Source: JARBAK01 sp034472185 (lineage in GTDB: Bacteria > Pseudomonadota > Alphaproteobacteria > Rickettsiales > Midichloriaceae). Taken from it: a stretch of 64,000 nucleotides of DNA. The stretch's first letter is position 1. Each line of letters begins with the position of its first letter. The stretch covers positions 186,001 to 250,000 of the forward strand of contig JARBAK010000001.1 in assembly GCA_034472185.1 (NCBI GenBank), in the 5' to 3' direction. Below the pieces are notes generated by a model. That model saw nothing but the letters and a program-made list of their open reading frames with translations. It was not told where the DNA came from and made no database searches. The position numbers and the translations under genes are program-made. Below are positions 37,091 to 47,047 of the stretch, piece by piece.

Positions 37091-37188
37091 TTCTCTTCTA
37101 AAGCCGCGTAACAAAAAAAAACATTTACGGCACCTCATACAATATAGTGTAGTTTTCTGTTTTTTTCGATGCTGTTCTTAGAAGAGAA
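37091..37188. repeat. Imperfect inverted repeat between tRNA-Leu and topA
   Basis: TTCTCTTCTAAAG (37091-37103) and CTTAGAAGAGAA (37177-37188) form 12-bp arms with one bulge around a spacer of about 73 bases. Inside, GCCG and CGGC (about 37104-37131) flank a run of nine A. It could fold as a two-level hairpin and may act as a terminator between the convergent tRNA and topA. It has no sequence in common with the larger palindrome at 49639-49765. Confidence 0.5.
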
Positions 37189-37274
37189 TTGATGCAACGC
37201 ATTGCCAGGATATCCATCTCTATTTTAGTTATCTTCCAATATATCTTCATACAAAAATCTATCTGCAATTTCTG

Positions 37275-39686
37275 CTATTTAAGCGAAGAACGACCTGCTG
37301 TTGTTTTCCTCTTATAAAACTTTTTACCCGGTGTAGCGCGTTTTTTTTGCAATAATTCTTCGGCTCTTTCTAGTGTAATAGCGTCAAAATCCTCTTCTTT
37401 AATTGAAGCCTTCACTTCTCCGCATTTAACGTAAGGTCCAAATTTGCCGATTTCTACAGTAACTTTATTTTGTGTAATAGAATCCACACCTACATCATAG
37501 GGTAGTTTTAGCAATTTTAACGCTAGGGCCAAGTTTAAGCTTTCAATACTTATGCTCTGAGGCACGGGGCTTTTTTTCATCACATTTGTATCTCCTTCAA
37601 TCATTGAGCACGCAGTAACGTAAGAACCGTATACTCCCCTATTTAAAAATATTTCCAGCTTTTCATCATCTGCATAACCCAATGACCTCGTATTATTAAT
37701 AGTACTACGTAAATCCTCTCTTTCATCATTTTGTGCATTATTAGATGTCGAGCCTTTATTTAAGGGCTGCAAATGACAACATTTAGGATATTCAGAACAT
37801 CCAACAAATAAACCATATTTACTGTTCTTTAATACCAAATTTCCCACATTACATAAAGGGCATTGCTCACCTTGTGCAAATATGTGCGCAGGAAGAGACT
37901 GTTCTACACTATGTAGCACTTCTGCTGCTTTTACTTTTTCAACTTTTTCAGCCTGCTCTTTAAAGGGATACCAAAAATTGCTCAACACCTTTAAATATCC
38001 TATATCACCATTAGAGATAGCATCCAGCTGGTCTTCTAGATGAGCCGTAAAATCGTACTGTACATATTCTGTAAAATATCCATTCAAGAAAGCACTAACA
38101 GCTCTCCCTAAAAGAGAAATCGCGAATTTCTTATTTTCCATAATTGCATACTTTCTATCTTGCAAGATGGAAATAATTGTTGGGTATGTGGAGGGGCGCC
38201 CAATGCCCAATTCCTCTAAACTTTTTACTAAACTTGCTTCTCCATATCTACCGGGAGGCTGTGTAAAATGTTGTAGCGGAATAATGTCCTTAAGATTCAC
38301 CTCTTCTCCAACTTTAGCGTCAAAAAGAAAAATCTGCCTCGACTGCAATACTTTATTTTTTTTCTCACTATCTTCCTCAGGTGTATAAAGCTTATAAAAC
38401 CCTTCAAATAGAATTTCAGAAGTTGTCGCTCTAAACAGCGCATTATTATGCATTACACTGAGATCTCCATTAGAAACTTGTTTTAGCTCCATTGCATAAT
38501 TTGCAATACTAGCATCGGACATTTGGCTTGCTACCATTCTTTTCCATACAAGCTCATACAACTTCAACTGCTCTCCAGTTAAATATTTAGAAATATCTGA
38601 AGGAACCAATGCTACATCAGTTGGCCTAATTGCTTCATGAGCTTCTTGAGCATTTTTGACCTTATTCTTATATGAACGTATATGTGCAGGTGCATAATCT
38701 CGCCCAAAAGTGCTCACTATAAATTTATTAGTAGCTTCAGCTGCATCACTAGAAACATAAACGCTATCTGTTCTCATATAGGTAATCAATCCTGTAGTAC
38801 TTTCACCTATAGATATTCCTTCATATAATTTTTGTGCTATTGAGGCAGTCTTTTTAGCAGTAAAACCCAGCTTCTTAGAAGCTTCTTGAATTAAAGTAGA
38901 GGTAGTAAAAGGCGGGTGTGGTTTTTTAGCTATTGTTTTCTTAGTAAGTTTAGAAACTGCAAATTTTTGACGCATTAATTGAGAGGCTATTTCCCCAGCC
39001 ATTTGAGCATTTTTTATGAAAAGCTTATCTAATTTATTACCTCCTAATGCGTATAATTCCGCTTTAAATTCACATTTTGTTTTTTGAAAAAGGCCCTCTA
39101 TAGTCCAATATTCCTCTTGTTTAAAAGATTCTATCTCTTTTTCTCTTTCACATATCAACCTTAAAGCTACAGATTGTACGCGTCCCGCTGACCTGCTACC
39201 AGGAAGCTTTCTCCAAAGTAACGGAGAAATAGTAAAACCCACGAGATAATCCAATGCCTGTCTTGTTTGTTGCGCTTGTACCAAATTAATATCTAAATCT
39301 TTTGGATTTGATACAGCGGCCTTGATGGCTTTTTCTGTTACCTCATTAAATATAACCCTTCTTATTGTAAGATTAGAGGTAAGCAACTCCCTCTCCCTTA
39401 ATAACTCTACTATATGCCATGCTATTGCCTCTCCCTCCCTATCTGGATCAGTTGCTAAATACACTTCCTTACTTTTTCGCACATTTTTAACAATGCTCTC
39501 CAAGTGCTTCTCAGCTTTATCTAAAAGTGTATATTTAACAAGGAACTCACGCTCTGGATCTACCGCTCCGCTTTTAGAAGGAATCCCCCTCACATGCCCA
39601 TAAGATGAGACAACATTGTATCCCTTCCCTAGGTATTTTCCTATAGTTTTAGCCTTAGCAGGAGACTCTACTATCAAAAGCTTCAT
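37275..39686 (-). CDS. topA: DNA topoisomerase I
   Basis: Type IA topoisomerase that relaxes negative supercoils. The 803-residue protein starts with the TOPRIM domain (LLIVESPAKAKTIGKYLGKGY, ATDPDREGEAIAWHI). It has PGSRSAGRVQSVALRLICEREKEIE and the catalytic tyrosine in GLITYMRTDS (near residue 300), then RPSTYPTIISILQ. One C-terminal zinc-finger motif is clear (CPLCNVGNLVL with CSEYPKC near 625-650). A C-terminal repeat with GKFGPYVKCG and a basic tail follow. It is shorter than E. coli TopA because it has fewer zinc fingers. Confidence 0.96.
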   Translation of the reverse strand: MKLLIVESPAKAKTIGKYLGKGYNVVSSYGHVRGIPSKSGAVDPEREFLVKYTLLDKAEKHLESIVKNVRKSKEVYLATDPDREGEAIAWHIVELLRERELLTSNLTIRRVIFNEVTEKAIKAAVSNPKDLDINLVQAQQTRQALDYLVGFTISPLLWRKLPGSRSAGRVQSVALRLICEREKEIESFKQEEYWTIEGLFQKTKCEFKAELYALGGNKLDKLFIKNAQMAGEIASQLMRQKFAVSKLTKKTIAKKPHPPFTTSTLIQEASKKLGFTAKKTASIAQKLYEGISIGESTTGLITYMRTDSVYVSSDAAEATNKFIVSTFGRDYAPAHIRSYKNKVKNAQEAHEAIRPTDVALVPSDISKYLTGEQLKLYELVWKRMVASQMSDASIANYAMELKQVSNGDLSVMHNNALFRATTSEILFEGFYKLYTPEEDSEKKNKVLQSRQIFLFDAKVGEEVNLKDIIPLQHFTQPPGRYGEASLVKSLEELGIGRPSTYPTIISILQDRKYAIMENKKFAISLLGRAVSAFLNGYFTEYVQYDFTAHLEDQLDAISNGDIGYLKVLSNFWYPFKEQAEKVEKVKAAEVLHSVEQSLPAHIFAQGEQCPLCNVGNLVLKNSKYGLFVGCSEYPKCCHLQPLNKGSTSNNAQNDEREDLRSTINNTRSLGYADDEKLEIFLNRGVYGSYVTACSMIEGDTNVMKKSPVPQSISIESLNLALALKLLKLPYDVGVDSITQNKVTVEIGKFGPYVKCGEVKASIKEEDFDAITLERAEELLQKKRATPGKKFYKRKTTAGRSSLK

Positions 39687-39799
39687 AAATAGTCATAAAA
39701 TTTCAGTAACTAAATGCAGCGTTTTGCCTTATAAAATACCCTATCTTATAGTAACCAACCGCACTAAACTGCTTAGACAGTTAACCAATTTAGAATCGA

Positions 39800-40786
39800 A
39801 TGCAAGGGAAGAATCTGAAAATACGGGAAGAATTTGTATCATTGTTAGATCGTTTTATGGAAATGCTTAGCGCAGAAAGAAATCTCAGTGAGAATACGCT
39901 ACACGCATATAAGAACGATACTAAAGATTTTTTACTATTTTGTGAAGAGCAAGGCCTCAACATCATAGGCCTAAAAGACAATCATATTGAAGCATATGTA
40001 AAAAGCTTAAAGATTTTAGGCCTTTTAAATAAAACTATAAAAAGAAAGATATCCTCTCTAAAACAATTTTTCGTATTTTTAATAACAGAAAAATTTATTG
40101 TTACCAATCCAACGGTATATCTTACACCTCCAAAAGGAGATATGCGTTTACCAAAACCTATAACACCCGATATACTCGCTAAACTAACAACCACAGCTAG
40201 AAATGATAAATCTCCATACGGGATACGTGCGCTCACACTCATAGAGGTTCTTTATGCTACTGGCATGCGCATTTCTGAGCTTATAACGATGAAGCTTACT
40301 TCATTACAACGAGAAAGAAGCCATATAATCCCAGAAATATTAATCTACGGGAAGGGGGGGAAAGAAAGAATCGTATTCTTAAATAATTCTGCTATTGAAG
40401 CGCTTGAATCATATTTGAAAGTAAGAGACATATTTATGAAGAGAAAAGAAAAATATGAATCACCATGGCTATTCCCTTCTTTAACAAAAGGTGGAGAGAT
40501 AGGACATCTCACAAGACAAAGATGTGGACAAATACTAAAAAGCTTAGCGCTACAGTGTGGGCTAAACCCTACCCTTGTTTCACCGCATAAGATACGACAC
40601 TCTTTCGCAACTCACATACTGCAAAACGGTGCAAACATACGCATAGTCCAAGAACTCCTTGGCCACTCTGATATCTCCTCTTCTCAAATATACACTAAGG
40701 TATACCAACACAAAGCAGCAGAAACATTAGCGCTGCATCCTCTCGCGAAACTCCACAGAAAAAACAACAATCCACAGAATCAATAA
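39800..40786 (+). CDS. xerD: Site-specific tyrosine recombinase XerD
   Basis: XerC and XerD resolve chromosome dimers at dif. The 328-residue protein has the SAM-like N-terminal domain (FMEMLSAERNLSENTLHAYKNDTKDFL) and the catalytic R-K-H-R-H-Y set: Arg in YATGMRISEL, Lys in GKGGKERIV, HKIRHSFATHIL, LLGHSDISSSQIY with the nucleophilic Tyr. The SSSQIYTKV segment and the HPLA tail favour XerD over XerC. It is divergent from topA; no dif-like site was sought beyond visual scanning. Confidence 0.88.
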   Translation: MQGKNLKIREEFVSLLDRFMEMLSAERNLSENTLHAYKNDTKDFLLFCEEQGLNIIGLKDNHIEAYVKSLKILGLLNKTIKRKISSLKQFFVFLITEKFIVTNPTVYLTPPKGDMRLPKPITPDILAKLTTTARNDKSPYGIRALTLIEVLYATGMRISELITMKLTSLQRERSHIIPEILIYGKGGKERIVFLNNSAIEALESYLKVRDIFMKRKEKYESPWLFPSLTKGGEIGHLTRQRCGQILKSLALQCGLNPTLVSPHKIRHSFATHILQNGANIRIVQELLGHSDISSSQIYTKVYQHKAAETLALHPLAKLHRKNNNPQNQ

Positions 40787-40789
40787 AGG

Positions 40790-40862
40790 TGCCCAGAGGC
40801 GGAATTGAACCACCGACACAAGGATTTTCAGTCCTTTGCTCTACCGACTGAGCTACCTGGGC
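40790..40862 (-). tRNA. tRNA-Phe(GAA)
   Basis: On the minus strand GCCCAGG pairs with TCTGGGC (one G-T). The anticodon arm AAGGA-CTGAAAA-TCCTT gives GAA, and the T loop GGTTCAATTCC is canonical. CCA is not encoded. Confidence 0.95.
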
Positions 40863-40942
40863 CACACATCGCCTAACAACTTTGGCAACTTCTTACTTTT
40901 TCATACAACTTCTAAGACATATAGACATAGCAACGAACAAAG

Positions 40943-41014
40943 TGACCCTTGCGGGAATCGAACCCACGTTACCACCGTGAAAAGGTGGCGTCCTAACCGC
41001 TAGACGAAAGGGCC
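40943..41014 (-). tRNA. tRNA-Glu(TTC)
   Basis: On the minus strand GGCCCTT pairs with AAGGGTC (one G-T). The anticodon arm CCACC-TTTTCAC-GGTGG gives TTC, and the T loop GGTTCGATTCC is canonical. CCA is not encoded. It lies 80 bases upstream of tRNA-Phe on the same strand. Confidence 0.95.
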
Positions 41015-41117
41015 TTATCCAATATACTAACAACATACTATACTTCTTAGAAAGAGCAGTATATACCCCTTCTTATACACTATCCGTGCCTCAAGTAAAT
41101 AAAGAAAGAGATATAAT

Positions 41118-41711
41118 ATGACGTTAGTCCCTATAGTCGTAGAACAATCTTCCAGGGGAGAGAGAGCATACGATATATACTCAAGGCTCTTAAAAGAGAG
41201 AATTATTTTTATTAACGGCCCCATCGAAGACACTATGGCCTCACTTGTTGTGGCCCAACTATTGTTCTTAGAATCAGAAAATCCCCAAAAGAAGATATCG
41301 ATATACATAAATTCTCCTGGTGGTATTATAACATCTGGCTTAGCCATATATGATACTATGCAATACATACGCCCTGATGTCTCTACATTATGCGTAGGGC
41401 AAGCAAGCTCAATGGGGTCCTTATTGCTTACAGCAGGAGCGGCAGGCATGCGCTATGCCCTGCCAAACTCTCGTATCATGATACATCAGCCGCTCGGAGG
41501 TTTTCACGGACAGGCCTCAGATATAGCAATACATGCTAAGGAAATACTAGAAACCAGAACTCGCATAAACCTGCTATACTCAGCACATACTAAACGAGAA
41601 ATTTCAATAATAGAAAAAGCAATGGATCGTGATAATTTTATGTCTGCAGAAGAAGCTAAAGATTTTGGAATAGTAGATGAAATAATGACGCAACGTCCAC
41701 TTACTAATTAA
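41118..41711 (+). CDS. clpP: ATP-dependent Clp protease proteolytic subunit
   Basis: ClpP is the serine-protease barrel of ClpXP and ClpAP. The 197-residue protein has INSPGGIITSGLAIYDTMQ, the catalytic Ser in CVGQASSMGSLLLTAG, the catalytic His in RIMIHQPLGGFHGQASDI, and the Asp in MDRDNFMSAEEAKDFGIVDEI. clpX does not follow directly; gyrA is 200 bases downstream. Confidence 0.96.
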   Translation: MTLVPIVVEQSSRGERAYDIYSRLLKERIIFINGPIEDTMASLVVAQLLFLESENPQKKISIYINSPGGIITSGLAIYDTMQYIRPDVSTLCVGQASSMGSLLLTAGAAGMRYALPNSRIMIHQPLGGFHGQASDIAIHAKEILETRTRINLLYSAHTKREISIIEKAMDRDNFMSAEEAKDFGIVDEIMTQRPLTN

Positions 41712-41874
41712 ATATATTGCGTTACACCGACACTAAATTATAAAATCTCTTTTAATTTTTAGAACTTTTAATTATAATGGCGCCGTTTATTAATTTTCAG
41801 AGGCTATTTGATAGCATAGCATTTAGAAAAGTATTTTTTCTCCAGTGCTTTCAAATCAGTATGCACAGCCTACA

Positions 41875-41883
41875 TGATATAAT
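41875..41883 (+). promoter_or_regulatory. Extended -10 promoter element of gyrA
   Basis: TGATATAAT (41875-41883) is a perfect extended -10 (TGn-TATAAT), 26 bases before the gyrA ATG. No good -35 lies at 17-18 bases upstream, which is acceptable for extended -10 promoters. Confidence 0.5.
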
Positions 41884-41909
41884 GATAACGGTGGGATTAA
41901 GGTAATAGT

Positions 41910-44627
41910 ATGTCTACCCCATCCGAGACAAACGTCTCTGATATCTCCGTCGAACATGAGATGAAAAAGTCCTACTTGGATTACGCAATGAGCGTAATTG
42001 TTAGTAGGGCATTACCAGATTGCCGTGATGGGTTAAAACCAGTACACCGCCGAATACTTTATGCTATGCACGATACAGGTAATCGCCATGATAAACCATA
42101 TCGTAAATCTGCTAGGACTGTAGGAGAAGTAATGAGTAAGTATCACCCGCATGGTGATGCAGCTATATACGGTTCGCTTGTACGTATGGCACAGAATTTT
42201 TCTCTGCGAGAGATGTTAGTTGATGGACAGGGAAATTTTGGCTCCGTGGATGGCGATTCACCAGCTCAGATGCGTTATACAGAGGTGCGTCTTAGAGCTC
42301 TGACCGACGAGGGCGTCCTATTCGATATAGATAAAGATACAGTAGAATTTCGAGATAATTACGATAATTCTACGCAAGAACCAGTAGTCTTGCCAGTGAA
42401 GTTTCCTAATCTTCTAGTAAATGGAGCAAGTGGAATAGCCGTCGGAATGGCTACTAACATTCCAACTTTCAATCTCGGAGAGGTTATTGATGGTTGCTGC
42501 GCGTACTTAGATAATGAGCACATTTCTTCTACCGAAATGCTAAATTATGTGCTCGCTCCAGATTTTCCCACGGGAGGAGAGGTGTTCGACTATAACAGGA
42601 TAAAATCAGCATTAGAAAGAGGTCAAGGTACCATCTATATAAGAGGTCAAGCAGAGGTAACAGAACTAAATCATAAAAATGCGATTATCATTACAGAACT
42701 ACCTTATCAAGTTAATAAAGCAGAGCTTGTAAAAAATATAGAGGTTCTATCTAGGAATAAAATATTAGAAGGCATTTCTGAAATAAGAGACGAATCCAGC
42801 CAACTGGGGATGCGTGTAGTGATTGAAATAAAAAAAGAATACGAACCAGAAGTACTACTAAGTAGGCTGTATAAAGATACCGAGCTACAAATCTCTTTCG
42901 GCGTTAATATAGTCGCTCTAAAAGACGGACAACCACAAATAATGAATGTCCTAGAAATCATAAGAGCTTTTGTAAAATTCAGGGAAGAAGTTGTTATTAG
43001 ACGCACAATATTCTTGTGTAATAAAGCACGAGATAGAGCTCATATTTTAATTGGGTTGTTAATTGCTGTATGTAATATAGATGAAGTTGTTTCTCTGATA
43101 AAAAGTTCTAGAGATACAGCAACCGCTAAAGCACGATTAATGGAAAAAAAATGGGATGCTTCAGTTGCAAGTCCTTTGATAAAAATTATATATAACACGC
43201 TCGATACGGTTGATATAGTTGATACAGATAATACATATCAGTTAACTCTAGAGCAAGCTAACGCAATTTTGGAAATGCGGCTTTCACGGCTTACAGCACT
43301 TGAGCACTCTAAAATTATAGAAGAACTAAAAAGTCTTGCTATAGAAATTAGAGAATACGAAGAAATACTTAATTTGCGCAGTAGATTACTGGAGGTGATT
43401 CGAAAAGAGCTTTTAGATATTAAAGAAAAATTTGCCACTCCAAGGAAAACTAAAATTCTTAGCCAAGGAATAGAGTTCACTAACGAAGATTTAATCCAAC
43501 GCGAAGATATGGCAGTATTAGTAACGCGTAATGGATACATAAAGAGGACAATCTTAGACGAATATAGAGTGCAAAAACGCGGAGGAAAGGGGAAGGTAGG
43601 CATGCACATATATGAAGAAGATGCTATAACAGATGCTATAATCGGTTCTACGCACGATGATTTGCTTTTCTTTTCAAATATCGGAAAAGTATATAAAACT
43701 AAAATTTATAAATTACCGTTAGCTTCTCCCCAAGCTAGAGGGCGTGCTTTAGTAAATATTTTGCCTTTATCTGAAAAAGAGAAGATTACTGCTATATTAC
43801 CTTTACGTAAACAGGTGGACGACAATGATGCATCAGTGCAACTGCAGCATTATATAATTTTTGCTACCGCAATGGGTAATGCAAGACGCAATCTCTTAAG
43901 TGATTTTCATAATATCCCTTCTAACGGCAAAATCGCTATCAAATTAGAACCAGAAGATAGTTTGGTAGGAGTTGTAACGTGTACTGATGAAAATCATATA
44001 TTATTTGCTACAGCAAATGGCAAAGCTGTAAGATTTAGCATAACGGCATTAAGAGTGTTCAGAGGACGTGCCTCTGATGGCGTACGTGCTGTAAAATTGA
44101 TCGCTAGTGATGCTGTTGTTTCCATAGCAGTTCTTCATAATCTTGAAATAGCACAAGAAACACGAGAGGCGTTCTTACAAATTCCAGTCTCAATAAGACG
44201 GAAATTATCCAAGGGCGAGTTCAGTGAAGAAAGTAATAGATTAATAGCAGATATATGCAACGCTACATCTATATCACGAGATGAAATAATAGATTTATGT
44301 TCCAAAGAACAATTTATATTAACCGTTACGAGCTATGGATATGGTAAATGCACATCCAGTTATGAATACAGGGCAACGGGAAGGGGTGTGCAAGGAATTA
44401 CAAATATTAAACTCCCCTCACCTACTGCTCGTGTAATTTCATCACTTTTTGTAGATTATGATACCGATGAGGTAATACTACTTACAGGTAATGGGTCCAT
44501 TATAAGAGTCTCAGTAAAGAATGTAAGAGTAACGGGACGCAGTGCAATTGGCGTGAGAATAATTCACTTACAGAAGAAGAATATCGTTACTTCTGTAGAA
44601 AAAATATATGAGAACAAAAACATCTAA
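41910..44627 (+). CDS. gyrA: DNA gyrase subunit A
   Basis: GyrA cuts and rejoins DNA in the gyrase tetramer. The 905-residue protein starts SYLDYAMSVIVSRALPDCRDGLKPVHRRILYAM, contains the catalytic tyrosine in AQMRYTEVRL, and ends with six GyrA beta-pinwheel repeats, including the GyrA-box-like KRGGKGKVG. In the quinolone region the sequence is HPHGDAAIYG: Ala84 stands where E. coli has Ser83 and Gly88 where E. coli has Asp87. tolB overlaps the end by 20 bases. Confidence 0.96.
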   Translation: MSTPSETNVSDISVEHEMKKSYLDYAMSVIVSRALPDCRDGLKPVHRRILYAMHDTGNRHDKPYRKSARTVGEVMSKYHPHGDAAIYGSLVRMAQNFSLREMLVDGQGNFGSVDGDSPAQMRYTEVRLRALTDEGVLFDIDKDTVEFRDNYDNSTQEPVVLPVKFPNLLVNGASGIAVGMATNIPTFNLGEVIDGCCAYLDNEHISSTEMLNYVLAPDFPTGGEVFDYNRIKSALERGQGTIYIRGQAEVTELNHKNAIIITELPYQVNKAELVKNIEVLSRNKILEGISEIRDESSQLGMRVVIEIKKEYEPEVLLSRLYKDTELQISFGVNIVALKDGQPQIMNVLEIIRAFVKFREEVVIRRTIFLCNKARDRAHILIGLLIAVCNIDEVVSLIKSSRDTATAKARLMEKKWDASVASPLIKIIYNTLDTVDIVDTDNTYQLTLEQANAILEMRLSRLTALEHSKIIEELKSLAIEIREYEEILNLRSRLLEVIRKELLDIKEKFATPRKTKILSQGIEFTNEDLIQREDMAVLVTRNGYIKRTILDEYRVQKRGGKGKVGMHIYEEDAITDAIIGSTHDDLLFFSNIGKVYKTKIYKLPLASPQARGRALVNILPLSEKEKITAILPLRKQVDDNDASVQLQHYIIFATAMGNARRNLLSDFHNIPSNGKIAIKLEPEDSLVGVVTCTDENHILFATANGKAVRFSITALRVFRGRASDGVRAVKLIASDAVVSIAVLHNLEIAQETREAFLQIPVSIRRKLSKGEFSEESNRLIADICNATSISRDEIIDLCSKEQFILTVTSYGYGKCTSSYEYRATGRGVQGITNIKLPSPTARVISSLFVDYDTDEVILLTGNGSIIRVSVKNVRVTGRSAIGVRIIHLQKKNIVTSVEKIYENKNI

Positions 44628-45972
44628 ACAAAAATTGTTCCTTATGCTGAAATCATTTTATTTAAGGCTATTTTGTGTTTTATGCTTGTTTTTAGTCGAT
44701 GGTACTGCTTATCCAGCACTAGCTACGGTAGTATTAGATATTACGAAAGGAAGTGTAAAGCCCTTGCCTTTGGCGATTATAACTTTTAAGGGTAATACAT
44801 CTTATGCACAAGATGTGAGCAAGCAAATCACAGATATTATTGTTAATGATTTAGAAGGATGTGGCTTATTTAGAAGTATAAATCAAGAGGCCTTCTTAGA
44901 ACATCCAGATTTTGCTAAATTACCTACTTATGCATCATGGAGGAAAATCGATGCTACAGCCCTAATAACCGGTCAAGTGGAATATTCAGGAGGGAATAAT
45001 GGTATAAAAGTACTGTTCAGAATATTCGATCCATATGCTGAAAAACAGATAGAAAGCCTCGCTCTAGAGGGAAAAAGAACTACTATACGTCGAATTGCAC
45101 ATAAGATAGCAGATAGCATATACAATAAAATTCTAGGTGAAACGGGGTTATTTGACTCTAGAGTAGTGTTCATCGCGGAAGAAGGCAAAACGCAAAAAAA
45201 TAGAAAGAAACGTTTAGCAATTATGGATCAGGATGGAGAAAATTTTGCTTTTCTCTCTATGGGGGGAGACCTTGTATTAACACCGCGCTTCGATTCTAAA
45301 ACTCAACGTGTGTTATATATGTCCTATAAAGATAGGGTGCCCAAAGTATATATTTACGACCTGCAAAGCGGAAAACAGCAAGTTATAGGTAATTTCGAAG
45401 GCATGAGTTTCGCTCCTCGTTTTTCACCCGATGGAAATTATGCTGCATTCTCCATAGCAAAAGACGGTACAACTTCTATAAACGAAGTCAATCTCCATTC
45501 AAAGCAGGTAACGCGTATTATCAGTGACGTAGGAGCAATCAGCACCTCTCCCTCCTATTCACCAGATGGATCGAGGATTGTATTCAATTCAGATAGAGGA
45601 GGATCTAAACAGTTGTATGTCGCTAATAGAGATGGCTCCAATATTCGAAGAATCAGCTTTGAAGATGGTGCTTACGCAGCTCCAGTATGGTCCCCCAGAG
45701 GAGATTTTATAGCATTTGTAAAAATGTTAAGAGGGCGATTCTATATAGGAGTAATGCGTCCTGATGGCACGGGAGAAAGATTACTTACCACAAGCTGGTT
45801 AGAAGAAAGTCCAACGTGGTCTCCCAATGGGCGCGTTATTATGTTCTATAGACAAAAAACACCAGGTGCAGTTAACCAATTGTATGCGGTAGATATCACT
45901 GGATATAATGAAAGGCTTATTCCTACACGCGTAGCTGCTTCGGATCCAGCATGGTCTCCGCTATTACAATAG
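44608..45972 (+). CDS. tolB: Tol-Pal system protein TolB
   Basis: TolB is a periplasmic protein of the Tol-Pal envelope system. The 454-residue precursor has a signal peptide (YLRLFCVLCLFLVDGTAYPA) and an N-terminal domain with FRSINQEAFLE and ALITGQVEY. A six-bladed beta-propeller follows with recurring FSPDG/YSPDG/WSPNG blades: APRFSPDGNYAAFS, TSPSYSPDGSRIVF, PVWSPRGDFIAF, PTWSPNGRVIMF. The frame starts inside the gyrA end; an in-frame ATG at 44644 after the gyrA stop is an alternative start. pal and the other tol genes are not adjacent. Confidence 0.95.
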   Translation: MRTKTSKQKLFLMLKSFYLRLFCVLCLFLVDGTAYPALATVVLDITKGSVKPLPLAIITFKGNTSYAQDVSKQITDIIVNDLEGCGLFRSINQEAFLEHPDFAKLPTYASWRKIDATALITGQVEYSGGNNGIKVLFRIFDPYAEKQIESLALEGKRTTIRRIAHKIADSIYNKILGETGLFDSRVVFIAEEGKTQKNRKKRLAIMDQDGENFAFLSMGGDLVLTPRFDSKTQRVLYMSYKDRVPKVYIYDLQSGKQQVIGNFEGMSFAPRFSPDGNYAAFSIAKDGTTSINEVNLHSKQVTRIISDVGAISTSPSYSPDGSRIVFNSDRGGSKQLYVANRDGSNIRRISFEDGAYAAPVWSPRGDFIAFVKMLRGRFYIGVMRPDGTGERLLTTSWLEESPTWSPNGRVIMFYRQKTPGAVNQLYAVDITGYNERLIPTRVAASDPAWSPLLQ

Positions 45973-45991
45973 AAAGCAATTAATCTTCTGC

Positions 45992-47008
45992 ATGAATATA
46001 AATTTCAGTACTCTAAAAGGTTTTTGTAAAGGAGAGCTTGCTTGTAAATTAAAACGTTGGATTTTGTTAGGAAATGAAGATGGGCAAATTGCTTTAGCAC
46101 TGCAGCAAATATTAAAAATGTTAACATTTAATGATAATGAAAAATGTAACGTGATACAATATCAATACTGCGATATATCCAGTGATCCACAGAAACTTTT
46201 AACCGCTCTTTGCACTACTAGCTTACTTCAAGCAAAGACAATAGTAGTCGTAAAAAATTGCAAAGAAAACTTCCCAAAAGAATTTGAAAAAATAATATTT
46301 AAAAACTTTATGGGAATTTTAATCCTCATAATGGAAGAGATTAAGAAAAATTCGCATATTAAATCATTGGCCGAAAACGATAATCTTAGCGTCGTAATCA
46401 AGTGCTATAAACAAGATTCCTCAGAAGTAGTACGCTACATCATAGGTTATTTGAAAGAACAAAAATTTACGTTTGATGAAGCGGTACCATATATTATACA
46501 AACTTCTGTGCCTAACAATCTCTTAGTTGTACAAAATGAGCTCGAAAAGCTAATGCTATATAAGATATATACTAAGCAGATATCTAAAGCGGATGTAGAA
46601 GCACTCGTGGAAAAAGCCGGGGATCCAGTGATGAATAAAATCTGTTATTCGTTCGCAATTAAGGAAGCACAATCTTTCTTAGAGAATCTTGATACTGCTT
46701 ATAACTGCGGATTGTCGTATATGTACATACTCAGGGTACTCCAAATATATTTCAGGCGCCTTCTGTATATAAAAACGCGTGAACAACAAGGAGAAAGCCT
46801 TACGCTTATAATACAGTCTCTGCAACCTCAAGTCTGGGGAGAGCTAAAAAAAGAACTGATAAAGCTAATTCACGACCTATCTAGCGATTACATCGAAACC
46901 ACCTTACTACAGCTTGTGGAAATCGAGATTAAATGTAAAAAATATAGCTTCAATCCTGAATGCATGGTAGAAATAGAGCTACTGATGTTAACAAGGAAAG
47001 GATGCTGA
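45992..47008 (+). CDS. holA: DNA polymerase III subunit delta
   Basis: HolA is the clamp-loader subunit that opens the beta clamp. The 338-residue protein is divergent but has the family's layout. It has an N-terminal region with KRWILLGNEDGQIALALQQIL, SLLQAKTIVVVKNC for the second strand, the middle segment VPNNLLVVQNELEKLMLY, and VEALVEKAGDPVMNKICYSF, and ends in a helical collar domain. Position between tolB and a pyruvate-kinase-like gene offers no further support. HolA proteins are weakly conserved, so the call is a little less certain. Confidence 0.8.
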   Translation: MNINFSTLKGFCKGELACKLKRWILLGNEDGQIALALQQILKMLTFNDNEKCNVIQYQYCDISSDPQKLLTALCTTSLLQAKTIVVVKNCKENFPKEFEKIIFKNFMGILILIMEEIKKNSHIKSLAENDNLSVVIKCYKQDSSEVVRYIIGYLKEQKFTFDEAVPYIIQTSVPNNLLVVQNELEKLMLYKIYTKQISKADVEALVEKAGDPVMNKICYSFAIKEAQSFLENLDTAYNCGLSYMYILRVLQIYFRRLLYIKTREQQGESLTLIIQSLQPQVWGELKKELIKLIHDLSSDYIETTLLQLVEIEIKCKKYSFNPECMVEIELLMLTRKGC

Positions 47009-47047
47009 AGCTTCTTATTACCTATATAGAATTAATAGTGACCTCTC

